Below are positions 30,520-37,923 of a stretch of 64,000 nucleotides of DNA, one piece after another. Each line of letters opens with the position of its first letter. Position 1 is the first letter of the stretch. The position numbers and the translations under genes are program-made. A model generated the notes under the pieces. The model ran no database searches and was not told the origin of the DNA. It saw only the letters and a program-made list of their open reading frames with translations. The stretch comes from Brenneria izadpanahii (GTDB taxonomy: Bacteria; Pseudomonadota; Gammaproteobacteria; Enterobacterales; Enterobacteriaceae): contig NZ_CP050854.1 in assembly GCF_017569925.1 (NCBI RefSeq), positions 310,001 through 374,000 on the forward strand. Direction: 5' to 3'.

Positions 30520-30661
30520 GCAGTGCGTTCCGGGGGAGCCGAAGAGTATGCTCATGTGGATGATATTCACATAACGATTTCGGTTTTACCGTGAAAGCAC
30601 GACATTGCTCACATTGCTTCCAGTATTTATTTTAGCCAGCTCGGGTGCTGGCTTTTTTTTT
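30520..30661 (+). ncRNA. ryhB: RyhB small RNA (iron-starvation regulator)
   Basis: RyhB works with Hfq to switch off mRNAs of iron-using proteins when iron is scarce. The core GAAAGCACGACATTGCTCAC, then ATTGCTTCCAGTATTTA at about 30593-30630, is nearly identical to E. coli RyhB, and the terminator AGCCAGC-TCGGGT-GCTGGCT plus T-run follows. The Fur-box promoter places the start near 30520, which would make the RNA about 140 nt, against 90 nt in E. coli; the extra length is all 5' of the core. The 5' end is predicted from the promoter only. The E. coli gene lies in the same neighbourhood, near gntR. Confidence 0.92.
30634..30661 (+). terminator. Terminator of ryhB
   Basis: A 7-bp stem, AGCCAGC (30634-30640) with GCTGGCT (30647-30653), has a TCGGGT loop and is followed by eight T residues. 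The same stem and tail are the Hfq-binding 3' end in other RyhB RNAs. Confidence 0.9.
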
Positions 30662-30732
30662 GTGGATCGTATCCCTTCCAGCCGCCTTTCGGATTGCCGC
30701 AATCTGCGTTAAAAAACGCGCCAGACGTTTTG

Positions 30733-30855
30733 AGTCTGATGACCAACCTGCCGGTTCTAAAACCCCACCCCGGTCCTCCCCTTCGCCGGGGAGGGAGAAA
30801 ACCCCCGTTTTTAATGAGCCAGCTCCTCCCCCGGATAAGGGGGAGGGAGAAAACA
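30733..30855 (+). repeat. Palindromic GC-rich intergenic repeat, copy 2
   Basis: It shares with 23853-23972 the opening TCTGATGAC...CCGGTTCTAAAACCCCACCCCGG(T)CCTCCCC, the GGGAGGGAGAA core, TTTTTAATG and a CTCCTCCCCC...GGGGGAGG right part. The distal CCGGGAAGGGGT end of copy 1 is lost. Several open frames cross it on both strands, but they are by-products of its base composition. Confidence 0.7.
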
Positions 30856-30950
30856 CAGCCTGCCGTTGCCAAAACGCCGGATCCGCATATGCCCTGCGTT
30901 CATTTTTTGCTAGACTTCCGCTCAATATTTGCTGGCGTTCTCCGTAGATA

Positions 30951-31945
30951 ATGAAGAAAAAAAGACCGGTTCTCCAGGATGTTGCCGATCGGGTCGGCAT
31001 TACCAAAATGACGGTGAGCCGTTATTTGCGTAACCCGACTCAGGTTTCTGCTCCCTTGCAGGAAAAGATAGCCATCGCGCTTGATGAGTTGGGCTACATC
31101 CCCAATCAGGCTCCCAATATGCTTGCCAGCGCCACCAGCCGGGCGATAGGCGTGTTACTGCCGTCGTTAACCAATCAGGTATTCGCGGAAGTGCTGCGCG
31201 GCATTGAACGGGTTACCGAAGCGCAAGGCTATCAAACCATGCTGGCCCATTACGGTTATCATCCCGAGAAGGAAGAGCAGCGGCTGACGTCGTTGCTGGC
31301 TTATAACATCGACGGCCTGATTCTGGCCGAGCGTTTTCATACGGATCGCACCCGGCAGATGATTGATGTCGCGGGCATTCCGGTTGTGGAACTGATGGAT
31401 TCGGTATCTCCCTGCCTGGATATGGCGGTCGGGTTCGATAATTTTGAAGCGGCGCGGCAGATGACCCGGCATATGATTGCGCTGGGGCATCGCCATGTCG
31501 TCTATCTGGGGGCGCGGCAGGATGAGCGCACCATCATAAAATGCCAAGGTTATGAACAAGCGATGCGGGAGCACGGGCTGGAGAGCCACAGCGTGATGAG
31601 CAAACTCGCCTCTTCCTATTCGCTGGGGGGGAATTATTGCGGCAGGCGCAGGCGGAGCACCCGCAGATCGACAGTATTTTCTGTACCAATGATGACCTGG
31701 CCGTCGGCGCCATGTTCGAGTGCCGGCGTCAGGGGCTACGCGTGCCGCAGGATATGGGCGTCGCCGGCTTCCATGGTCACGATATCGGCCAGGCGATGGA
31801 GCCGAAGCTGGCCAGCGTGCTGACTCCCCGTGAACGCATGGGACAGATTGGCGCGGAACGCCTGCTTCAGCGGCTGCGGGGCGAACGCGTCGCGCCATCA
31901 ATGGTCGATGTGGGGTTTACCCTGCTGGACGGCGGCAGCATTTAA
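30951..31945 (+). pseudogene. gntR: gntR with a one-base frameshift (gluconate repressor, LacI family)
   Basis: GntR represses gluconate uptake and phosphorylation genes. The frame from ATG 30951 starts with the LacI-type HTH (LQDVADRVGITKMTVSRYLRNP) and follows E. coli GntR through SSSYSLGG, then becomes basic nonsense to a stop at 31823. The true C-terminus (LRQAQAEHPQIDSIFCTNDD through AGFHGHDIGQ and VLTPRERMGQIGAERLL) is in the next frame, ending at 31945. One added G in the G7 run at 31625-31631 restores the protein. If real, about 110 C-terminal residues, including effector-domain parts, are lost and the gluconate genes may be derepressed. Confidence 0.9.
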
Positions 31946-31995
31946 CTGAACGGCCTTGCTTGGGCCGTGGCGATAACTTTGCCGCCGCCGGATCG

Positions 31996-32514
31996 TCACT
32001 TCGGCTGGCGGCCGTGCAACGCCTTAATGCAGCGTTTAACCACTTCTTCCATGCTGCCGTCGATGTCCACCGTCAGGACGTCAGGCTCGTCGCTGCCCGG
32101 TTCTTCCAGCGCATCAAACTGGCTTTTTAACAGTTCCGTCGGCATGAAATGCCCCGCCCGGGCTTTATGCCGCGCCAGAATGGTATCAAAACCGCCTTTC
32201 AGATAGAGAAAAGTCATCCCTTTATTGTCGCGGCGCAAGTGGTCGCGGTAGCGTTTTTTTAATGCCGAACAGACGATGATGCCGGTTTCATTTTTGTGAT
32301 ACAGGCTGTAGGCGGCATCGTTCAAACGATCCAGCCAGGGGGCGCGGTCTTCATCATTCAACGGCGTACCGCTGGCCATTTTCTGAATATTGGCGCGAGG
32401 ATGCAGATCGTCGCCATCAATGAACTTCGCACCAATCGCTCGGGCAAGCTCGGCGCCTACCGACGATTTCCCACTGCCCGACACGCCCATAAGAATAATG
32501 CTCTGACCCGGCAT
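31996..32514 (-). CDS. gntK: Gluconokinase
   Basis: GntK phosphorylates gluconate to 6-phosphogluconate. The 172-residue protein has the P-loop GVSGSGKSS (about 10-18), the DGDDLHP motif and a C-terminal helix typical of the shikimate-kinase-like fold. It is on the opposite strand from gntR and gntT and diverges from gntT over a shared control region, unlike the E. coli gntRKU operon. Confidence 0.95.
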   Translation of the reverse strand: MPGQSIILMGVSGSGKSSVGAELARAIGAKFIDGDDLHPRANIQKMASGTPLNDEDRAPWLDRLNDAAYSLYHKNETGIIVCSALKKRYRDHLRRDNKGMTFLYLKGGFDTILARHKARAGHFMPTELLKSQFDALEEPGSDEPDVLTVDIDGSMEEVVKRCIKALHGRQPK

Positions 32515-32573
32515 AATTTGATCCCCATCCCAAAATGTAAATTAAGTGCTGCTTACTAGTTTCATATTTTAAC

Positions 32574-32603
32574 ATGTTACCGGTATCATGATACCGGTAA
32601 CAT
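32574..32603 (+). promoter_or_regulatory. Two overlapping GntR operators
   Basis: ATGTTACCGGTATCAT (32574-32589) and ATGATACCGGTAACAT (32588-32603) are near-consensus GntR operators (consensus ATGTTACCGGTAACAT) that share two bases. Together they form a perfect 30-bp palindrome. They lie between the divergent gntK and gntT starts and can control both. Confidence 0.88.
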
Positions 32604-32610
32604 CAAGAGG

Positions 32611-32626
32611 TGTGACAATAATCACA
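32611..32626 (+). promoter_or_regulatory. Consensus CRP site of the gntK-gntT region
   Basis: TGTGACAATAATCACA is a perfect TGTGA-N6-TCACA palindrome core, eight bases from the GntR operators. It predicts strong cAMP-CRP activation, probably of gntT. Confidence 0.88.
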
Positions 32627-32772
32627 AAGGATTTTATGTAATAACCAACGTTCTAATCTCTGTTGTCGTCAGCCTGGATTAACGGGATGACGTTAAAGAA
32701 AGAATAACCATCTCCACTTCCCTGCCGCGATCGGCTAGGGGTATGAATAATAAACGATTGGAGAAACAGATT

Positions 32773-34089
32773 ATGCCATTAGTGATTGTCGCTGTTGGCG
32801 TCGCGATACTGCTATTATTGATGATTCGCTTTAAGCTGAATGGTTTTATCTCATTGATTTTAGTAGCGTTGGCCGTCGGTATCATGCAGGGAATGCCGGT
32901 AGATAAAGTGATTGCCTCCATCAAGAGCGGGGTGGGCGGCACGCTGGGAAGTCTGGCATTGATCATGGGATTCGGCGCGATGCTGGGTAAGTTGCTGGCC
33001 GATTGCGGCGGCGCGCAGCGCATCGCCACCACATTGATTGATAAATTCGGCAAGAAACATATTCAATGGGCGATTGTGCTGACCGGTTTTACCGTAGGGT
33101 TCGCACTATTTTATGAGGTCGGTTTTGTCCTGCTGCTGCCGTTGGTGTTCAGCATCGTCGCCTCGGCCCGGATTCCGCTGCTGTACGCCGGCGTGCCGAT
33201 GGCCGCCGCGCTGTCCGTCACCCATGGTTTTTTGCCGCCGCACCCCGGACCGACGGCAATCGCCGCTATTTTTCACGCGGATATGGGAAAAACGCTGCTT
33301 TACGGTACGTTGCTGGCGATCCCCACGGTAATTCTGGCCGGTCCGGTTTATGCCCGGTTTCTGAAAGGCATCGATAAACCTGTTCCCGAAGGGCTTTATA
33401 ATCCGAAGCAGTTTTCCGATGAAGAGATGCCGAGCTTTGGCGTCAGCGTCGGCACGGCGCTGGTTCCCGTCATTTTGATGGCCTTGCGGGCGGTGGCTGA
33501 AATGGTGTTGCCGAAAGGACATTCCTTTTTGCCTTACGCCGAGTTCTTCGGCGATCCGGTTATGGCGACGCTGATCTCCGTGCTGATTGCGATTTTTACC
33601 TTCGGTCTGAATCGCGGCCGCTCGATGGATGAAGTCATGGCGACCATCACGGACTCGATTAAAATCATTGCCATGATGCTGCTGATTTTGGGCGGCGGCG
33701 GCGCGTTTAAGCAGGTGCTGGTGGACGGCGGCGTAGACAAATACATCGCCGTCATGATGGAAGGCAGTTCCATTTCGCCCATCTTGCTGGCCTGGCTGAT
33801 TGCCGCCACGCTGCGCATCGCGCTGGGATCGGCGACGGTCGCCGCTATTACGGCCGGCGGGATTGCCGCGCCGCTGATTGCCTCCACCGGCGTCAGCCCC
33901 GAACTGATGGTGATTGCGGTCGGGTCCGGCAGCGTGATTTTCTCCCACGTCAACGATCCCGGCTTTTGGCTGTTCAAAGAGTATTTCAATCTAACCATCA
34001 TGGAAACCATCAAGTCCTGGTCGGCGCTGGAGACGATTATCTCCGTCTGCGGACTGATCGGGTGCCTGCTGTTGGCGATGGTGGTGTGA
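32773..34089 (+). CDS. gntT: High-affinity gluconate permease GntT
   Basis: A 438-residue GntP-family H+/gluconate symporter of the inner membrane with about 12-14 helices. The ATG at 32773 (MPLVIVAVGVAILLLLMIRFK) matches E. coli; an in-frame start ten codons upstream would add unconserved residues. Family blocks VTHGFLPPHPGPTA and SGSVIFSHVNDPGFW are intact. It is most like GntT rather than GntU. Confidence 0.95.
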   Translation: MPLVIVAVGVAILLLLMIRFKLNGFISLILVALAVGIMQGMPVDKVIASIKSGVGGTLGSLALIMGFGAMLGKLLADCGGAQRIATTLIDKFGKKHIQWAIVLTGFTVGFALFYEVGFVLLLPLVFSIVASARIPLLYAGVPMAAALSVTHGFLPPHPGPTAIAAIFHADMGKTLLYGTLLAIPTVILAGPVYARFLKGIDKPVPEGLYNPKQFSDEEMPSFGVSVGTALVPVILMALRAVAEMVLPKGHSFLPYAEFFGDPVMATLISVLIAIFTFGLNRGRSMDEVMATITDSIKIIAMMLLILGGGGAFKQVLVDGGVDKYIAVMMEGSSISPILLAWLIAATLRIALGSATVAAITAGGIAAPLIASTGVSPELMVIAVGSGSVIFSHVNDPGFWLFKEYFNLTIMETIKSWSALETIISVCGLIGCLLLAMVV

Positions 34090-34100
34090 CGAAGGGGCGT

Positions 34101-34124
34101 CAGGCGGAGTGTTTTCTCCGCCTG
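34101..34124 (+). terminator. Probable terminator after gntT
   Basis: CAGGCGGAG (34101-34109) pairs with CTCCGCCTG (34116-34124) around a TGTTTT loop; the following U-tract is short (CGTTTG). It lies 12 bases after the gntT stop. Confidence 0.55.
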
Positions 34125-34218
34125 CGTTTGCCGGCGCCTGTCTGTGAAGCCGGGACGCCTGGTCGGCCACGGTCGGATAACAACGGGTTCCGCCTCTTGG
34201 GCGGCGTTGATTACCGCG

Positions 34219-34812
34219 TCACAGCTTCATATAGGCGCGTACGCCGTCCAGGAACATCTGCGTTGACAGCATCACCAGAATTAATCCCATCAGCTTTTCC
34301 AGCGCGCTGACGCCTTTCTCTCCCAGCAACCGTAAAAACAGATCCGACATTAACAGGAGCGCGAAAGAGATTGACCAGGCGATAAACAGCGCCAGCGTCA
34401 GGTGGGGCAACTGGTCGGGATATTGGTGGGAAAGCAGCATCAGCGCCGCCAGAATCGACGGACCGGCGACCAGCGGGATCGCCATCGGCACCAGAAAAGG
34501 CTCTTCCCCGGCGGGCAAACCGTTTTTGTGGCCTTCCTGCGAGGGGAAGATCATGCGGATGGCGATCAGGAACAAGATGATCCCGCCGGAAATCGATACC
34601 GTTTCGGTGCGCAGATTCAGGAAGGCCAGGATCCGCTCGCCGGCGAAAAGAAAGATCAGCATCAGACCCAGAGCGATAAGCATTTCACGAACTAGCACGA
34701 CGCGTCGGCGTTTAGGATCCAGATGTTTCAGCACCGACATGAAAATCGGCAGATTGCCGAGGGGATCCATAATTAACAGCAACAAAACGGTTGCCGAGAT
34801 CATTTCTGTCAT
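34219..34812 (-). CDS. yhgN: YhgN, MarC-family membrane protein
   Basis: A 197-residue protein with six predicted helices; LLLLLIMDPLGNLPIFM (about residues 9-25) is the MarC/UPF0056 signature. The function is unknown; one report calls YhgN an antibiotic transporter, which the sequence does not prove. Its place between gntT and asd is conserved, and it diverges from asd over 332 bases. Confidence 0.93.
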   Translation of the reverse strand: MTEMISATVLLLLIMDPLGNLPIFMSVLKHLDPKRRRVVLVREMLIALGLMLIFLFAGERILAFLNLRTETVSISGGIILFLIAIRMIFPSQEGHKNGLPAGEEPFLVPMAIPLVAGPSILAALMLLSHQYPDQLPHLTLALFIAWSISFALLLMSDLFLRLLGEKGVSALEKLMGLILVMLSTQMFLDGVRAYMKL

Positions 34813-34956
34813 TTTAGTTTTTTGCTCCTGAGCGCCAATAATATGGTACGTCGTCCTGCATAAAAGCAGATGATATTAGAATGACTGCTGAAAAATGTCG
34901 TGCTATCGAATAAATTCACTTGCGACTTTGCGTACATTTTGTATGGTTAAAGCCGT

Positions 34957-35062
34957 TATACCCGTCATATTTCAAGTTGCAGGCGTGTTGGCGGCGTTTG
35001 CCCGAATTACCCGGTTTTACCCGTTTCCCGGAGTTCGCCCGTTTGCCGCCGTATTGGGTATA
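34957..35062 (+). repeat. Degenerate ERIC element in the yhgN-asd gap
   Basis: The left end TATACCCGTCATATTTCAAG, then TTGCAGGCGTGTTGGCGGC matches the end of the enterobacterial repetitive intergenic consensus; the right end GGGTATA is its mirror. The centre is diverged. It sits about 80 bases before the asd start and may overlap its promoter or leader. The rest of the gap (34813-35144) shows no other element I recognise. Confidence 0.6.
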
Positions 35063-35144
35063 CTCTTAATGTATTTACTATCAATTACTACACTAAGACT
35101 GCATCCAGGATTCTTTTTGTTACCCCCAAGGTAGGACAGTTACC

Positions 35145-36248
35145 ATGAAAAATGTTGGTTTTATTGGCTGGCGCGGTATGGTCGGTTCGGTTCTCATGCA
35201 ACGCATGGTCGAAGAACGCGACTTCGACGCGATCCGCCCGGTATTCTTTTCCACTTCTCAGCACGGTGAACCGGCGCCAACGTTGGGAGGTCAACAAGGC
35301 GTATTGCAGGACGCCTACAGCCTGGAAGCGCTGCGTGCGCTGGATATCATCGTCACCTGTCAAGGCGGCGATTATACCAATGAAATTTATCCAAAGCTGC
35401 GTGAAAGCGGCTGGCAGGGATATTGGATTGACGCCGCTTCCTCCCTTCGCATGAAGGATGACGCCATTATTATTCTTGATCCGGTTAACCATGATGTGAT
35501 CAAGCAAGGGCTGGATAAAGGCATTAAGACGTTTGCCGGCGGCAACTGTACCGTCAGCCTGATGCTGATGTCGCTGGGCGGCCTGTTCGCCAACGATCTG
35601 GTGGACTGGGTTTCGGTCTCCACTTATCAGGCGGCTTCCGGCGGCGGCGCTCGCCATATGCGCGAACTGCTGGTGCAAATGGGCATGCTGCACGGTGAAG
35701 TCGCGAAAGAACTTCAGGATCCCGCTTCAGCCATTCTGGATATCGAACGTAAGGTTACCTCGCTGACCCGCAGCGGTACGCTGCCGACCGACAACTTCGG
35801 CGTGCCCCTGGCGGGCAGTCTGATCCCGTGGATCGACAAACAGCTGGATAACGGCCAGAGCCGCGAAGAGTGGAAAGGTCAGGCGGAAACCAACAAGATC
35901 CTCGGCACCAGCAGCGTGATCCCGGTTGACGGTCTGTGCGTCCGTGTCGGCGCGCTGCGCTGCCATAGCCAGGCATTCACCATCAAGCTGAAAAAGGATG
36001 TCGCGCTGCCGGAAATCGAACAGATGCTGGCGACCCATAACGACTGGGTGAAAGTGGTGCCGAACGATCGCGACGTCACGATGCGCGAGCTGACGCCGGC
36101 AGCCGTGACCGGTACGCTGTCTACTCCGGTTGGCCGTCTGCGTAAACTGAACATGGGGCCGGAATATCTGTCCGCGTTTACGGTCGGCGATCAGCTGTTG
36201 TGGGGCGCGGCCGAACCGCTGCGCCGTATGCTGCGCATTCTGCTGTAA
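35145..36248 (+). CDS. asd: Aspartate-semialdehyde dehydrogenase
   Basis: Asd reduces aspartyl phosphate to aspartate semialdehyde with NADPH, feeding lysine, DAP, threonine and methionine synthesis. The 367 residues equal the E. coli length. The N-terminal NADP motif is [14 protein letters not shown]; the catalytic Cys lies in [12 protein letters not shown] (about residue 135); the active-site His is in [17 protein letters not shown]. In E. coli glgB comes next; here the accessory region begins. Confidence 0.97.
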   Translation: MKNVGFIGWRGMVGSVLMQRMVEERDFDAIRPVFFSTSQHGEPAPTLGGQQGVLQDAYSLEALRALDIIVTCQGGDYTNEIYPKLRESGWQGYWIDAASSLRMKDDAIIILDPVNHDVIKQGLDKGIKTFAGGNCTVSLMLMSLGGLFANDLVDWVSVSTYQAASGGGARHMRELLVQMGMLHGEVAKELQDPASAILDIERKVTSLTRSGTLPTDNFGVPLAGSLIPWIDKQLDNGQSREEWKGQAETNKILGTSSVIPVDGLCVRVGALRCHSQAFTIKLKKDVALPEIEQMLATHNDWVKVVPNDRDVTMRELTPAAVTGTLSTPVGRLRKLNMGPEYLSAFTVGDQLLWGAAEPLRRMLRILL

Positions 36249-36422
36249 TCCTGTTCCCGATTTGGCGCAGCGCCCCAGGCGTTGCGCCTCTTCCGCGCTA
36301 TTATTCTGACAGAACGTTGTCGATTATCACTTAATTGATTTGATGCGTATTCATTACGCCATCCGCCTTTTATAATTGCCGGCAAACTTCCTCTCCATTC
36401 TCTTTCTCTAACGAGGCTGACG

Positions 36423-36821
36423 GTGCAAAGACTGACGATTTCAATGGATGATCAACTGGCGCAGAACTTTGACGAACTGATGCGGCGTAAAGGTTATGCC
36501 AATCGTTCAGAGGCGTTCCGCGATATGCTGCGCCGCGAGCTGGGGGAAATGACGCTGGAGACGGATAAGAATGGCGAATGCGTGGCGGTGTTGAGCTACG
36601 TCTACGATCACCATGAGCGTCAGCTTTCCAGCCGGCTCGCCGATATGCAGCACGATCATCACGATTTGACGGTTTCCACCATGCATACGCATCTGAGCCA
36701 TGAGGAGTGCGTGGAGACGATTATTTTGCGCGGCGCCACGCTGCAGGTTGAGCGCTTCGCCGAGTCGGTGATGGCGCAAACCGGCGTGCGCCACGGGCGG
36801 TTGAATCTTATTCCGTTGTAA
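36423..36821 (+). CDS. nikR: NikR, nickel-responsive regulator
   Basis: NikR represses nickel import when nickel is plentiful. The 132-residue protein (GTG start) has an N-terminal ribbon-helix-helix (QRLTISMDDQLAQNFDELM) and a C-terminal ACT-like nickel domain. All four nickel ligands are present: His77, His88, His90 and Cys96, equal to E. coli His76, His87, His89 and Cys95. A matching operator lies 100 bases downstream, before the nik transport genes. Confidence 0.95.
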   Translation: MQRLTISMDDQLAQNFDELMRRKGYANRSEAFRDMLRRELGEMTLETDKNGECVAVLSYVYDHHERQLSSRLADMQHDHHDLTVSTMHTHLSHEECVETIILRGATLQVERFAESVMAQTGVRHGRLNLIPL

Positions 36822-36920
36822 CGTTCAATGCCCAATGCCGTCATGGGCGGGCGCTCCCCGCTTCCCCCTATGGGTAAACCCCAATACCGCCTTAGCCGTA
36901 TGTTAAGTCAGATCAAAAAA

Positions 36921-36947
36921 GTATGATTTTTTTTGTAAAGTTCATAC
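36921..36947 (+). promoter_or_regulatory. NikR operator upstream of the nik operon
   Basis: GTATGA (36921-36926) and TCATAC (36942-36947) are the exact half-sites of the NikR operator. They are 15 bases apart instead of the E. coli 16, and the spacer contains a run of eight T. A -10-like TATAAA lies about 30 bases further on. It is the only strong element in the 307-base nikR-methyltransferase gap. Confidence 0.8.
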
Positions 36948-37128
36948 TCCGCGATTAAATCATCCCCTGCTATCTGATATAAATCGGGCATAGAAAAAAA
37001 CGTCGCGCTGCGGCGGTCCGAAAGGGGATGGGCAGGACGGCCATCATAAAAAAGAAGTTATTTCTTGTTCAGCGCCGGCGCGTTGGTGACCTACACGCTG
37101 GTCTGAACGCTGTTACAGGACACATTGC

Positions 37129-37908
37129 GTGAGCCAACTCCTTGTCGAAAATGAAGGCCGCGAGCTATTGGATGATGTGCAGTGCTACTGGACGTCCCGT
37201 GCCGCCAGCTACAGTAAACTGAACGCCGCCGAATTGGCCAACGCCAAGCGCGACGCCTGGCTGAAAAAAATCAGCGAATACGCGCCGCGCAAACCGCTAT
37301 TAAAGGTGTTGGATATCGGCAGCGGGCCGGGATTTTTTGCCGTGACGATGGCGCTGGCCGGGCATCAGGTGACGGCGGTCGATATTACGCAGGCGATGTT
37401 GGATCAGGCGCGCGCTAATGCGGCGCGCTACGGCGTTGAGGTGAATTTCGTGTTATCGGATGTCCACGCGCTGCCGTTTGCTGATGACCGATTTGATCTG
37501 ATTGTGACGCGTAATGTGACCTGGAATCTGGACGACCCGCAATGCGCCTATGAAGAATGGCATCGGGTGCTGGCGCCGGGGGGAAGGTTGATTAATTTTG
37601 ACGCCAACTGGTATCTGCAACTGTTTGATGAACAAAGCCGTCTCGGCTATCTGGAGGATCGGGCCAACGCCCGCTATCTGGGGCTGGACGATCACTACGT
37701 CAATACCGATACCGCCGCGATGGAAAATATCGCCCGCCAGTTGCCGCTCAGCCGCGAGCGCCGTCCGCAGTGGGATACCCAGGCGCTGCTGAAATGCGGC
37801 TATCGCAAGATTTCGCTGGATACGCGCGTGGGTGATGAGCTGTGGGATGAGACGGAAAAAGTGAACTACGCCTCGACGCCGATGTTTTTGATATGCGCGG
37901 AAAAGTAA
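37129..37908 (+). CDS. Class I SAM-dependent methyltransferase in the nickel operon
   Basis: A 259-residue UbiE/Methyltransf_11-type enzyme. Motif I is VLDIGSGPGFFAVTMA (about 64-79), followed by VTAVDITQAMLDQA and DVHALPFADDRFD (motifs II and III), with RVLAPGGRLI later. The GTG start follows AGGA. It ends 15 bases before nikA, so it is cotranscribed with the importer. A methyltransferase is not part of E. coli nik. It could modify a small chelator that carries the metal, but no nicotianamine-synthase-like or opine dehydrogenase gene is present here, so the substrate is unknown. Confidence 0.8.
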   Translation: MSQLLVENEGRELLDDVQCYWTSRAASYSKLNAAELANAKRDAWLKKISEYAPRKPLLKVLDIGSGPGFFAVTMALAGHQVTAVDITQAMLDQARANAARYGVEVNFVLSDVHALPFADDRFDLIVTRNVTWNLDDPQCAYEEWHRVLAPGGRLINFDANWYLQLFDEQSRLGYLEDRANARYLGLDDHYVNTDTAAMENIARQLPLSRERRPQWDTQALLKCGYRKISLDTRVGDELWDETEKVNYASTPMFLICAEK

Positions 37909-37923
37909 TCATCGGGGGATGAC

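Noticed and set aside
30632..31006. Small open frames on both strands in the ryhB-gntR gap
   Set aside because: They run through the GC-rich palindromic repeat; the Pro/Gly/Arg-rich translations reflect its composition.
34895..35134. 79-codon frame upstream of asd
   Set aside because: It lies in the degenerate ERIC element and asd leader, has no clear ribosome-binding site and no conserved features.
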